The position numbers and the translations under genes were made by a program. From Diplonema papillatum (Eukaryota; Euglenozoa; Diplonemea; Diplonemida; Diplonemidae): a stretch of 64,000 nt of DNA. Shown here piece after piece: positions 39,601 to 50,783 of this stretch. Numbering within the stretch: position 1 is the first letter of the stretch; each line of letters opens with the position of its first letter. The notes under the pieces are model-generated. The model ran no database searches. It saw only the letters and a list, made by a program, of their open reading frames with translations, and had not been told where the DNA came from. Where the stretch lies: assembly GCA_030068145.1 (NCBI GenBank), contig JAPJBO010000766.1:45979-109978 (forward strand). The letters are read 5' to 3'.

Positions 39601-40030
39601 TGCTCTCCCTCGTGGTGGTCAACTCTTCCTCTGTGGAACGACACACTCGTGCCATCTTTCGTAACAAACGGTGCGCAATTCTGCTGTGCTTGTCTGTCTG
39701 TGACGTGACTCAGCGGGAAACGCACCGGAGATGCTCTCCCTCGTGTTGATCAATGCCCACTGTGGAACGACACACTCGTGCCATCTTTCGTAACAAACGG
39801 TGCGCAATTCTGCTGTGCTTGTCTGTCTGTGACGTGACTCAGCGGGAAACGCACCGGAGATGCTGTCAGCTCTTCCTCTGTGGAACGACACCCTCATGAC
39901 AAGCTCTCCTCAACTCTTGTCCTCTGTGGAACGACACCTTCGTGCCATCTTTCGTAACAAACGGTGCGCAATTCTGCTGTGCTTGTCTGTCTGTGACGTG
40001 ACTCAGCGGGAAATGCAATGGAGATGATGG
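36660..40030. repeat. Satellite of about 128-bp units, about 26 copies
   Basis: Each unit contains GACGTGACTCAGCGGGAAAC, GCACCGGAGATGCT, CTCTGTGGAACGACACACTC, GTGCCATCTTTCGTAACAAA and GGTGCGCAATTCTGCTGTGC. Three types alternate: CTCTCCCTCGTGATGGTCAA, CTCTCCCTCGTGGTGGTCAA and the shorter GTCAGCTCTTGTCC. The open frames within are repeat artefacts. Divergence is greatest at both ends. Confidence 0.95.
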
Positions 40031-40332
40031 TCAACTCTTGTCCTCAACAAGGACAAATTAGGTGCGTATGCAGGCCCGCATGGTTCAGCGTCTTCTCTGC
40101 AACTACGATCATGACAAGGGAGCCTGTCGTCTACGATCGCAGCTGAGAAGATCAGATGCGAGACGATGCCAAAAGAACGAGGGGAGGACACGGCAAAGTA
40201 CGATGCTGTGCCTGTGAGGTGACGGCTGCTGTACTATTGTGCAAGGTTAATACCCGTGCCGGTAGCCCGAAAACATCGTAAACTCAGCCGTCGCTTGCCA
40301 TTTTTTGTGCTACTTTGAGTGCTGTTCAGGGT

Positions 40333-40985
40333 ATTAGTTTGCAGATTTCTGGGTCTTGCAGATTTAGACCGGTGGTTTTGGCGGTGTGTTCTGGTCGGTT
40401 ATGTGTCGTGTCGGTGTTCGTCCAAAAATCCCGCGGCTCGTACCATATTGGGACGAGCTCCAAGAACAGTCAAACTCGAAACAGACAGTCTCGTCAGCCA
40501 GCTAAAGTGGTCCTGGAACCTATTATCCTATGATTCCTATGATAATAGGTCCGCGGTTTTGGTGTATCTGCACCTGCACCGCCGTGCTTACAACAACATT
40601 TTAGCGTTATTTTTAGCAACATCGCGCCGAAGGCGCGACGGAAATTTCCTCACCCTTGATAGACCATTGGAAAAAGCCTAGGAACGTTTCATCACCAATC
40701 AGTTTTACTTTCACGGTAAATTTTGGGCAAAAATAATACCGCTCCCTTTATCATGTGTGGCTCGTGTGGGGTACTCAACTGTCAAAGAGGACCTTGGCCC
40801 GGTAATGAAGCACAGTGGTAGCTGCAACTTGCCGACCCGAAGCTGAATACAATTGAACGGCAGCGGCTGGGTCTCGGCAGCGGAGGCTCAGCAGCCTTCC
40901 AGCACCTTCAGCGCTGCAACAAACACCACACCCCCCGCCTATGTTTATTTTGAACACCGTTTTTCTTTTGGGCATTTCTTTGCTG
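40333..40985 (+). mobile_element. Transposon-like element, copy 1
   Basis: It contains TTGCAGATTTAGACCGGTGG, TGATTCCTATGATAATAGGT, GTGTATCTGCACCTGCACCG, ATCGCGCCGAAGGCGCGACG and GAACGGCAGCGGCTGGGTCT, and ends near TTTTGAACACCGTTTTTC. All of these recur in order in reverse complement at 61200-61922. It lies directly upstream of the Spt4-like coding exon. Confidence 0.8.
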
Positions 40986-41077
40986 CCAACGTCTTTATCA
41001 CGTGCACAATGCATCGAAAAGGGCTACCCGCCAGATTGTTAGTGCCAAAGCAACCCCCCACACACACGGAACCGCAG

Positions 41078-41530
41078 GAGCAAGGCTGCAACAACTGCGC
41101 CCCGTACACGGATCCAACGAACGAGCGCGCAAACCCGGTGGACTGCGTGTTGAAGAACACGACGACGAACTTCGAGGGGATGGTGTGCATCTGCACGGGG
41201 TCGCGGCAGGACAGCTGGGTGTGCCGGTGGCAAGACTTGTGCCACGCAAGCCTGGCACCCGGCGCCTATGCTGTCACGCTCCGGACTGAGGTCGAAGACG
41301 AAGTCGAGGACGACCAAGACTCGTACGACAACACCGAAGCCGGTTCGGAGGCAGCGGCGAGCGAGGCCCCCGCAAACGAAGGCAGCGACGAAGACATGCC
41401 GTCGTCCGAGGTCGCCGAGTCCTTCGTCGGCGCCTCGCAGGTCGCGGCGACGGTGAAGAGCGAATTCAAGGCAGAAGTCAAGAGCGAAATCGGGGGCAGC
41501 ACCTTCGTCAGCGGCGCTCCCACCTTCTGA
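41078..41530 (+). CDS. Transcription elongation factor Spt4-like, C-terminal exon
   Basis: The frame reads EQGCNNCAPYTDPTNERANP, then TTNFEGMVCICTGSRQDSWV, then CRWQDLCHASLAPGAYAVTL. This matches the Spt4 core from the second zinc-binding pair (GCDNC) through FDGxxxxxxPxDSWVxKWQ to the PGxYAVxV strand. Spt4 pairs with Spt5 (DSIF) to govern RNA polymerase II elongation. The first pair (RACLxC) should lie in an upstream exon, which I could not find; ACCGCAG/GAG at 41077/41078 is a good phase-0 acceptor. ATG at 41010 gives no such Cys pair and reads into the flank of the element. After the core comes an extension absent from usual Spt4 (about 75 aa, acidic, ending VKSEFKAEVKSEIGG). Missing the first Cys pair, the piece alone could not make the zinc site. 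Confidence 0.7.
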   Translation, partial: EQGCNNCAPYTDPTNERANPVDCVLKNTTTNFEGMVCICTGSRQDSWVCRWQDLCHASLAPGAYAVTLRTEVEDEVEDDQDSYDNTEAGSEAAASEAPANEGSDEDMPSSEVAESFVGASQVAATVKSEFKAEVKSEIGGSTFVSGAPTF

Positions 41531-41745
41531 TCACCTCTACTCGGGCTTCGGCGTTTTCTGACGATTGAGCCGGTTCTTCCCCGCCTGATCGATCGTGGTC
41601 ACACCGTCATAGTTTGAGGTCAGAATGCCGCTTCAGAATGCCGTTTCTGATCACCCCTACTCGGGGGTTTCTGACAATTGAGCCGGGTCTTCTCTTCCCG
41701 ATCGATCGTCGTCACACCGTGATCGTTTGAAGTTAGAAAGCCGAA
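41531..41745 (+). repeat. Spt4-like 3'-flank duplication
   Basis: TGATCACCTCTACTCGGGCT through CGTGGTCACACCGTCATAGT (41529-41625) recurs with changes at 41647-41740, starting at the stop codon, so the 3' UTR itself is duplicated. Confidence 0.85.
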
Positions 41746-41859
41746 TATCTGTAACGAAGTCTGCAACAGTCACTAGGTGACTGCCTCTTCGATCGTACCG
41801 TGTCGTTTCACGACACTGCATCATGAAGACTGCAAACCCAGGTTACCTTGTGTTCTGCA

Positions 41860-42380
41860 AAGCAAGAGCAGTTTTTCGCTGTTCGCAGGCCACCAAAATT
41901 GGCTCTAGAGTGGGCCAGCTGCTCATTGCTGACGCAGTCATAGTAAGCTATTCAGGACATGTCAGAATTGTCTCATCGCTCTCATCCATCACCACTGCTA
42001 GGTCCTGTGTTTGTGAGTACCGCGCCGATTCACAGCTCCAGCTTCCGAATGCACCGGTCCCGAAATGGATGACGATCAGCCCATAATAGTTGGCCGCGTA
42101 CTGGTATCACAAGTCAGGCGCTTTGCAAGAGATTTTTTTTTTGCTGTTCGCAGGCAACCAAATTGGCTCGATTTGCTCATGCTGACGCAATGCAGCCATA
42201 AAATAGTAAGCTAGTCAGAACATGTCAAAATTGTCTCATCGCTCTCATCCATCACCACTGCTAGGTCAGGTGTTTGTGACCATTACCGCGCCGATTCACA
42301 TCTCCAGCCTGGTCCCGAAATGGATGATGATCAGCAATCCACCCATAGTTGGCCGCATACTGGTATCACAAAGCCAGGCG
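41860..42380 (+). repeat. Tandem duplication of about 260-bp units
   Basis: GCTGTTCGCAGGCMACCAAA, ATTGTCTCATCGCTCTCATC, CATCACCACTGCTAGGTC, CCCGAAATGGATGA and ACTGGTATCACAA occur in both halves (41878-42115 and 42142-42378). Confidence 0.9.
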
Positions 42381-42589
42381 TGCGTAGGAGTGCGTGGCCC
42401 ACGCCGCGAAGTCGTTGGCGTGAGCCTCGATGGAGCATGGATGGTTGTACTTGTGTCCGAAGCATGCGCTGCGGTGTGTCTAGCCCATCCCTTCATCGTC
42501 TTCTCCTGCGATCCCTTCCTCTTCATTTGTACGCAGGGGCGCCATCACGACCAAACAGAAGTCACTGGGTGCACGCGACCGCAAAAATG

Positions 42590-42765
42590 GTGATTTCAAA
42601 CCTGACCTGCCAAAGCAAGCAGTAAGTAGTGTGCACGAAAGAAGCCATGCATGCCCCCCCCAAACCCACCCAATACGTATTGGCTTTAAAAGAACCCATT
42701 CGACGAAGGTCACCCGGAGACTCTAAAATCCCGGGTTCTCAAGCGAACTATAACTCTAAAAAGCA
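42590..42765 (+). repeat. Leader module with long upstream dispersed sequence
   Basis: AAGAAGCCATGCATGCCCCC, CCCAATACGTATTGGCTTTA, AAAGAACCCATTCGACGAAG, GTCACCCGGAGACTCTAAAA, TCCCGGGTTCTCAAGCGAAC, TATAACTCTAAA. The same chain occurs at 52425-52585, and a shorter one at 43565-43660. Confidence 0.9.
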
Positions 42766-42849
42766 TTGCGTGTACAACAGACACGTAAGTTTCCCCTGTG
42801 GACCCCCACTCTAACAACATTAAGTGTATTCAAGTCATGTGTTTGTAAC

Positions 42850-43300
<451 letters not shown>

Positions 43301-43729
43301 GTCTGAGTGAGTTGTGTGCGTGTGTTGGAATCCCTTCTGTTTCTTCGCTATTCCTGGGATCGATAGAACGCATGTGGCTCCGTTCTTGGCCGTTCCGCGA
43401 AGGGGGAGTACAAAATGGGGGCAAACGGGTGGGGCCTGCGTTTGTCAGTTTTTGCTTACCCATCCTTCCTCGCTTTTGGCGAGTGGATATGAGGAGTTCG
43501 CTCAGAAACGTAAGGATTCCAACTTGACGCTCCGACGGCGTCAAGCAAGCATGCTACATCGTCTCCCCAGTTCGTATTGGCTTTAAAAGAGCCCATTCGA
43601 CGAAGGTCAGCCGGAGACTCTAAAATCCCGGATTCTCAAGCGAACTTCAACTCTAAAGAGCATTGCGTGTACAACAGACGCGCTGCAGACCTTTTTGCAC
43701 TGTCTACATCGTGACGGTTTTTGTTTGTG

Positions 43730-43925
43730 CTCTTGCACGGGTGGTCCTGGCTGTGACGAGCTACGAAAAAAAAAACAGCCGCTCGACAAACCAGACTCAC
43801 ACCGCTGTCCTGTCTGCAGACACTCAGGTTCCGCGCTGATGATAGTCCGCATTATGTGTCCGTGGCTTAAGGACCGAGACAATGCGCAGACGGGGCCAGT
43901 GCGGTGTTGAGCACATATCCATTTC
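43730..43925 (+). repeat. Dispersed repeat family B, partial copy
   Basis: CACGGGTGGTCCTGGCTGTG, CCAGACTCACACCGCTGTCC, GTCTGCAGACACTCAGGTTC and GTGTCCGTGGCTTAAGGACC match 31940-32100. It precedes the first RACK1 fragment. Confidence 0.85.
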
Positions 43926-44069
43926 AAGCCCCAACCAACACGCTGACAGTCGGTGTCTCATTTAGCGCGAGCAATCCGTGTTCGAGGGTATAAATTTCAC
44001 ACCCCCCGCCACTACATCCACACTCCAGCCTGGCCTCTCAAAAAGAAGGGAAAAAAAGAAAAAGTAATC

Positions 44070-44456
44070 ATGTCGGACTCGCAGGGACACTTCAGCTACA
44101 AAGGACAGCTCAGGGGCCACGGCGGCTGGGTCACGTCCATCGCCTGTGCGGCCACAGGTGATGGCGTTCTGTCCGGCTCGCGGGACAGGTCGCTGATCCA
44201 GTGGGAGATCGGCACCGACAACGACGCCCAGCAGTGCGGGACCCCGATGAGGAGACTCGACGGGCACTCGAACTTCGTGCAGGACGTGCAGGTGTCGGAT
44301 GACGGCAAGTTCGGCATCTCGGCCGCGTGGGACGGCACCCTCAGGCTCTGGGACCTCGTCACACAGCGTCGACGTTCGCAGATTGCCACCGTAAAAAAGA
44401 AGAATAGCCAGTGCTGTACTAGCGAGTCGCAGTCACAACCAGGGCTGGGGCTCTGA
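44070..44456 (+). pseudogene. RACK1 5' fragment 1, chimeric end (type A)
   Basis: Identical to intact RACK1 from the start codon through [11 protein letters not shown] (about 99 codons, two WD repeats). At GTCACACAG/CGTCGACG it changes and runs into family B sequence, ending in RRRSQIATVKKKNSQCCTSE, SQSQPGLGL and TGA. The open frame and the upstream GGGAAAAAAAGAAAAAGTAATC leader are preserved, so a 128-aa product is possible. Its upstream flank is unique among the copies. Confidence 0.9.
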
Positions 44457-44741
44457 CTTTTTTTAAAAGTGATTGCTCTGACCCCTGGGTAGCACGGGTG
44501 GTCCTGGCTGATGGTCCGCTTTATGTGGCTTATAGGACCGAAACACGGTGTAGACGACCAGTGCGGTCTTGAGCAACATATCCATTCCATATGCAAAAAG
44601 AGAACCCCTTTCACAGCAGTCACACAGAGACCCTAAACCCCCGGATTTTCAAGCAACTCTAAAAACCACCACCACCGCCACAACCACAACCACACACCAG
44701 CCCTGCCTCTCAAAAAGAAGGAAAAAAAAGTAAAAGTAATC

Positions 44742-45137
44742 ATGTCGGACTCGCAGGGACACTTCAGCTACAAAGGACAGCTCAGGGGCCACGGCGGCTG
44801 GGTCACGTCCATCGCCTGTGCGGCCACAGGTGATGGCGTTCTGTCCGGCTCGCGGGACAGGTCGCTGATCCAGTGGGAGATCGGCACCGACAACGACGCC
44901 CAGCAGTGCGGGACCCCGATGAGGAGACTCGACGGGCACTCGAACTTCGTGCAGGACGTGCAGGTGTCGGATGACGGCAAGTTCGGCATCTCGGCCGCGT
45001 GGGACGGCACCCTCAGGCTCTGGGACCTCGTCACACAGGCGCCGCCGCGTCGACGTTCGCAGATTGCCACCGTAAAAAAGAAGAATAGCCAGTGCTGTAC
45101 TAGCGAGTCGCAGTCACAACCAGGGCTGGGGCTCTGA
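44742..45137 (+). pseudogene. RACK1 5' fragment 2, chimeric end (type B)
   Basis: Same as fragment 1 but it retains 9 extra bases at the junction (GCGCCGCCG, as in the intact gene), giving [13 protein letters not shown]. It is preceded by a leader module with CCACCACCACCGCCACAACC. Confidence 0.9.
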
Positions 45138-45422
45138 CTTTTTTTAAAAGTGATTGCTCTGACCCCTGGGTAGCACGGGTGGTCCTGGCTGATGGTCCGC
45201 TTTATGTGGCTTATAGGACCGAAACACGGTGTAGACGACCAGTGCGGTCTTGAGCAACATATCCATTCCATATGCAAAAAGAGAACCCCTTTCACAGCAG
45301 TCACACAGAGACCCTAAACCCCCGGATTTTCAAGCAACTCTAAAAACCACCACCACCGCCACAACCACAACCACACACCAGCCCTGCCTCTCAAAAAGAA
45401 GGAAAAAAAAGTAAAAGTAATC

Positions 45423-45809
45423 ATGTCGGACTCGCAGGGACACTTCAGCTACAAAGGACAGCTCAGGGGCCACGGCGGCTGGGTCACGTCCATCGCCTGT
45501 GCGGCCACAGGTGATGGCGTTCTGTCCGGCTCGCGGGACAGGTCGCTGATCCAGTGGGAGATCGGCACCGACAACGACGCCCAGCAGTGCGGGACCCCGA
45601 TGAGGAGACTCGACGGGCACTCGAACTTCGTGCAGGACGTGCAGGTGTCGGATGACGGCAAGTTCGGCATCTCGGCCGCGTGGGACGGCACCCTCAGGCT
45701 CTGGGACCTCGTCACACAGCGTCGACGTTCGCAGATTGCCACCGTAAAAAAGAAGAATAGCCAGTGCTGTACTAGCGAGTCGCAGTCACAACCAGGGCTG
45801 GGGCTCTGA
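45423..45809 (+). pseudogene. RACK1 5' fragment 3 (type A)
   Basis: Same sequence as fragment 1 in the coding part, with the leader of fragment 2. The unit start is 681 bp after that of fragment 2. Confidence 0.9.
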
Positions 45810-46098
45810 CTTTTTTTAAAAGTGATTGCTCTGACCCCTGGGTAGCACGGGTGGTCCTGGCTGATGGTCCGCTTTATGTGGCTTATAGGACCGAAACACG
45901 GTGTAGACGACCAGTGCGGTCTTGAGCAACATATCCATTCCAAGCACGTTCTTGCAAAAAGAGAACCCCTTTAACAGCAGTCACACAGAGACCCTAAACC
46001 CCCGGATTTTCAAGCGAACTTCAACTCTAAAAAACCACAACCACAACCACACTCCAGCCTGGCCTCTCAAAAAGAAGGGAAAAAAAGAAAAAGTAATC

Positions 46099-46494
46099 AT
46101 GTCGGACTCGCAGGGACACTTCAGCTACAAAGGACAGCTCAGGGGCCACGGCGGCTGGGTCACGTCCATCGCCTGTGCGGCCACAGGTGATGGCGTTCTG
46201 TCCGGCTCGCGGGACAGGTCGCTGATCCAGTGGGAGATCGGCACCGACAACGACGCCCAGCAGTGCGGGACCCCGATGAGGAGACTCGACGGGCACTCGA
46301 ACTTCGTGCAGGACGTGCAGGTGTCGGATGACGGCAAGTTCGGCATCTCGGCCGCGTGGGACGGCACCCTCAGGCTCTGGGACCTCGTCACACAGGCGCC
46401 GCCGCGTCGACGTTCGCAGATTGCCACCGTAAAAAAGAAGAATAGCCAGTGCTGTACTAGCGAGTCGCAGTCACAACCAGGGCTGGGGCTCTGA
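46099..46494 (+). pseudogene. RACK1 5' fragment 4 (type B)
   Basis: Junction as in fragment 2, but the leader is of the intact-gene kind (CATTCCAAGCACGTTCTTGC, then TCAAGCGAACTTCAACTCTA). Confidence 0.9.
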
Positions 46495-46779
46495 CTTTTT
46501 TTAAAAGTGATTGCTCTGACCCCTGGGTAGCACGGGTGGTCCTGGCTGATGGTCCGCTTTATGTGGCTTATAGGACCGAAACACGGTGTAGACGACCAGT
46601 GCGGTCTTGAGCAACATATCCATTCCATATGCAAAAAGAGAACCCCTTTAACAGCAGTCACACAGAGACCCTAAACCCCCGGATTTTCAAGCAACTCTAA
46701 AAACCACCACCACCGCCACAACCACAACCACACACCAGCCCTGCCTCTCAAAAAGAAGGAAAAAAAAGTAAAAGTAATC

Positions 46780-47166
46780 ATGTCGGACTCGCAGGGACAC
46801 TTCAGCTACAAAGGACAGCTCAGGGGCCACGGCGGCTGGGTCACGTCCATCGCCTGTGCGGCCACAGGTGATGGCGTTCTGTCCGGCTCGCGGGACAGGT
46901 CGCTGATCCAGTGGGAGATCGGCACCGACAACGACGCCCAGCAGTGCGGGACCCCGATGAGGAGACTCGACGGGCACTCGAACTTCGTGCAGGACGTGCA
47001 GGCGTCGGATGACGGCAAGTTCGGCATCTCGGCCGCGTGGGACGGCACCCTCAGGCTCTGGGACCTCGTCACACAGCGTCGACGTTCGCAGATTGCCACC
47101 GTAAAAAAGAAGAATAGCCAGTGCTGTACTAGCGAGTCGCAGTCACAACCAGGGCTGGGGCCCTGA
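46780..47166 (+). pseudogene. RACK1 5' fragment 5 (type A)
   Basis: As fragment 3 but with two substitutions that change the protein (QDVQASDDG in place of QDVQVSDDG, and a final GLGP). Confidence 0.9.
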
Positions 47167-47319
47167 CTTTTTTTAAAAGTGATTGCTCTGACACCTGGGT
47201 AGCACGGGTGGTCCTGGCTGATGGTCCGCTTTATGTGGCTTATAGGACCGAAACACGGTGTAGACGACCAGTGCGGTCTTGAGCAACATATCCATTCCAA
47301 GCACGTTCTTGCAAAAAGA

Positions 47320-47375
47320 GAACCACACAGAGACCCTAAACCCCCGGATTTTCAAGCGAACTTCAACTCTAAAAA
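47320..47375 (+). promoter_or_regulatory. Leader module before intact RACK1
   Basis: ACACAGAGACCCTAAACCCC, CGGATTTTCAAGCGAACTTC, AACTCTAAA ends about 70 nt upstream of the RACK1 start. The same module stands before fragments 2-5, always at a similar distance. Confidence 0.5.
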
Positions 47376-47440
47376 ACCACAACCACAACCACACTCCAGC
47401 CTGGCCTCTCAAAAAGAAGGGAAAAAAAGAAAAAGTAATC

Positions 47441-48400
47441 ATGTCGGACTCGCAGGGACACTTCAGCTACAAAGGACAGCTCAGGGGCCACGGCGGCTGG
47501 GTCACGTCCATCGCCTGTGCGGCCACAGGTGATGGCGTTCTGTCCGGCTCGCGGGACAGGTCGCTGATCCAGTGGGAGATCGGCACCGACAACGACGCCC
47601 AGCAGTGCGGGACCCCGATGAGGAGACTCGACGGGCACTCGAACTTCGTGCAGGACGTGCAGGTGTCGGATGACGGCAAGTTCGGCATCTCGGCCGCGTG
47701 GGACGGCACCCTCAGGCTCTGGGACCTCGTCACAGGCGCCGCCGCGTCGACGTTCGTCGGGCACAAGAAGGACGCCCTGTCGTGCGCGTTCTCACCCCTG
47801 AAGAACCAGATCATCTCCGGGTCCAGGGACAGGACCGTCCGCCTGTGGAACACCCTCGGCGAAAACAAGTTCACGATCGAGTCCAACCAGGGCCACTCTG
47901 ACTGGGTGTCCTGCACCCGATTCTCGCCCAACCAGCAGAACCCCATTTTCGTGTCGTGCGGCTGGGACAAGATGGTGAAGGTGTGGAACAGCACGGACCT
48001 CACCCTGCAGTCCGACTTGATCGGCCACGAAGCCTACCTGAACACGGTCACCATGTCGCCCGACGGCTCCCTCTGCGCCTCAGGAGGCAAAGACGGCTCC
48101 GCCATGCTTTGGGACCTCAGCAGGGGTGAGAGACTCGACACCCTCGAGGGCACCGACGTCATCCACGAGCTCGTCTTCTCGCCCAACAGGTACTGGCTCT
48201 GCGCCGCGACGTCTACGTGCATCAAGATCTGGGACCTCGAGAGCCACCAGACCGTCGCCGAGCTCGTGCCCGAGCTGCCGCAGATGGGCAAGAAGGCCAT
48301 GAAGCCCGAGTGCATCTCCCTGGCTTGGTCTCCGGACGGCAGCACCCTGTACTCTGGATACACTGACAACACCATCCGTGTCTGGGGCGTCAGCGGATAA
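47441..48400 (+). CDS. RACK1: RACK1, seven-bladed WD40 ribosomal scaffold protein
   Basis: The 319-aa product spans the full length of the family (usually 310-320). RACK1 binds the head of the small ribosomal subunit near the mRNA exit and anchors signalling proteins. Seven WD repeats run the whole length: [127 protein letters not shown] and [22 protein letters not shown]-type [11 protein letters not shown] and [16 protein letters not shown] are signature stretches. ATG at 47441 is preceded by an A-rich leader and starts [14 protein letters not shown]; the longer in-frame upstream reading is UTR. The gene is intronless and strongly GC-biased at third positions, suggesting high expression. It is the last of six tandem copies and the only complete one. 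Confidence 0.97.
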   Translation: MSDSQGHFSYKGQLRGHGGWVTSIACAATGDGVLSGSRDRSLIQWEIGTDNDAQQCGTPMRRLDGHSNFVQDVQVSDDGKFGISAAWDGTLRLWDLVTGAAASTFVGHKKDALSCAFSPLKNQIISGSRDRTVRLWNTLGENKFTIESNQGHSDWVSCTRFSPNQQNPIFVSCGWDKMVKVWNSTDLTLQSDLIGHEAYLNTVTMSPDGSLCASGGKDGSAMLWDLSRGERLDTLEGTDVIHELVFSPNRYWLCAATSTCIKIWDLESHQTVAELVPELPQMGKKAMKPECISLAWSPDGSTLYSGYTDNTIRVWGVSG

Positions 48401-48411
48401 GTCAGCTTCAA

Positions 48412-50760
48412 CTGAGATCACTCACGCAAAACCTGCGTAAAAATCAGAACCCCCCCCCCCCCCCCCCCCCCCCCCCACCACCCCCACGAGTCGCCCCTGG
48501 GCTGCACCGCAGCAGACGAACCATTCCGCGCCCACGAGACTCGCGCACGCTTTGAGAGGCCAGAAGACGCAGAAAAGGCAGCAAACACCTTTTGGTCGCT
48601 TTTTCCTTGTTTGTTGTGCTTTTTTTCCCCCCACCCTTCCCCCGATCCCCTCCTTGACGCTCATCACATCGAGAGAGAAAGAAAATTTGATGCAAAAAAA
48701 AAAATTACTCGACGTAGCTGCTTCGACTCCGAATGGAAGGGGGGAAATATAGTCGGAAACCACTCACACCCCGTGTCATTTTCAGGTACGGAAATCGATA
48801 GATTGTCGCTTTTTGATGCTGGTTGCTTCCAAAGTTCTTGAAGGGTTCGAATTGCCGTGTTCGTTCCTCTAATGCCTGGTACTAACAAGAAAAGAAGTGG
48901 GGCGGGGATGGGGGGCGGTTCCCTCTAGCGCTGGGTACTAACAAGAAAGCAAACATGAAGGAGGGGGTCGTGGAGGGCGGGAAAGGGTGCGGCAGAGGAA
49001 ATATCAATAAAAGGCGCCGGTGAAGAAGAAGTGTGAAAACGGGTTTTTGCCTAGAGGTTTTTCGTGTTAATTTGCAAATGCTTTGAGCTATCTTTGTGTC
49101 TGTGCTTTCAGTCGTCTTCTTAACCATGGAGGTAAGGGGCAAATACAATACAAACACAATCTGATTTTGTTCTTCGCTTACACCACCGTGTGTTGTTTTC
49201 TCACTCAGGATTTTTTGACCTGTTGTGTTTGTGTGATTTGTCGTGTAGGGGTAGACCCGCATGACCTTCACGTCCGTTCAACACGTGGTTCGGTAGTTAC
49301 AGCACTTGGGATCCCTTCTGTTCTTTGTCGGGCAGCATCGTCGAGCATTTCCTTTCAAGCTGGCGCTTATGTAAAAAAAAATCCTGCCAGCTGGCCATGC
49401 TTCTACATTCTTGTTTCTGGCGTAGCGTATGGGCAACAAATTGCTGGCAGGTTCAGCTGAAAACTCAGCTCAGCGCCTGTCGTGATTTTCGGCAACCAGA
49501 AAACAAGTCGAACACCGAAATGCTTGCAGTTTGCTGCCTGTCACAGTCGATGCAGATTATTGCCACAGCAAAGCAGGACTGGCGACACGGGATGAAACCG
49601 CGAGCTGACTCTTAAGGTGTTGAGAGGCCAGAAGACGCAGAAAAGGCAGCAAACACCTTTTGGTCGCTTTTTCCTTGTTTGTTGTGCTTTCCCCCCCCCC
49701 CCCTTCCCCCCGATCCCCCCTCCTTGACGCTCATCACATCGAGAGAGAAAGAAAATTTGATGCAAAAAAAAAAAAATCCCCTAGCATGCTTCTACATTTT
49801 TGTTTCTGGCGTAGCGTTTGGGCAACAAATTGCTGGCAGGTTCAGCTGAGATCACTCACGCAAAACCTGCGTAAAAATCAGAACCCACCCCCCCCCCCCC
49901 CCCACCACCCCCACGAGTCGCCCCTGGGCTGCACCGCAGCAGACGAACCATTCCGCGCCCACGAGACTCGCGCACGCTTTGAGAGGCCAGAAGACGCAGA
50001 AAAGGCAGCAAACACCTTTTGGTCGCTTTTTCTTTGTTTGTTGTGCTTTCCCCCCCCCCCCCCTTCCCCCCCGATCCCCCCTCCTTGACGCTCATCACAT
50101 CGAGAGAGAAAGAAAATTTGATGCAAAAAAAAAAAAAAATCCCCTTGCATGCTTCTACACTTTTGTTTCTGGCGTAGCGTTTGGGCAACAAATTGCTGGC
50201 AGGTTCAGCTGAAAACTCAGCTCAGCGCCTGTCGTGATGTTCGGCAACCAGAAAACAAGTCGAACACCGAAATGCTTGCAGTTTGCTGCCTGTCACAGTC
50301 GATGCAGATTATTGCCGCAGCAAAGCAGGACTGGCGACACGGGATGAAACCGCGAGCTGACTCTTAAGGTGTTGAGAGGCCAGAAGACGCAGAAAAGGCA
50401 GCAAACACCTTTTGGTCGCTTTTTCCTTGTTTGTTGTGCTTTCCCCCCCCCCCCCCTTCCCCCCCGATCCCCCCTCCTTGACGCTCATCACATCGAGAGA
50501 GAAAGAAAATTTGATGCAAAAAAAAAAAAAAATCCCCTTGCATGCTTCTACACTTTTGTTTCTGGCGTAGCGTTTGGGCAACAAATTGCTGGCAGGTTCA
50601 GCTGAAAACTCAGCTCAGCGCCTGTCGTGATGTTCGGCAACCAGAAAACAAGTCGAACACCGAAATGCTTGCAGTTTTGCTGCCTGTCACAGTCGATGCA
50701 GATTATTGCCGCAGCAAAGCAGGACTGGCGACACGGGATGAAACCGCGAGCTGACTCTTA
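48412..50760 (+). repeat. RACK1 3'-flank array
   Basis: Blocks following the RACK1 stop recur: GATCACTCACGCAAAACCTG, GAGTCGCCCCTGGGCTGCAC, GAGAGGCCAGAAGACGCAGA (48558, 49622, 49981, 50376), CACATCGAGAGAGAAAGAAA and TTGGGCAACAAATTGCTGGC (49430, 49820, 50188, 50579). Long C runs and A runs vary in length between units. Units ending GCAGGACTGGCGACACGGGA include a short piece of LSU rRNA. The second half is two nearly identical blocks of about 393 bp. Confidence 0.9.
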
Positions 50761-50783
50761 AGGTGTCCGAGGGATCGCCCATC

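Noticed and set aside
36464-39897. Many 60-170-codon frames resembling a Cys/Arg-rich repeat protein
   Set aside because: They are shifted readings of the 128-bp satellite, with new stops at each type change and no unique start or end.
47369-48421. Minus-strand ORFs opposite RACK1
   Set aside because: Shadow frames of the strongly biased RACK1 coding strand.
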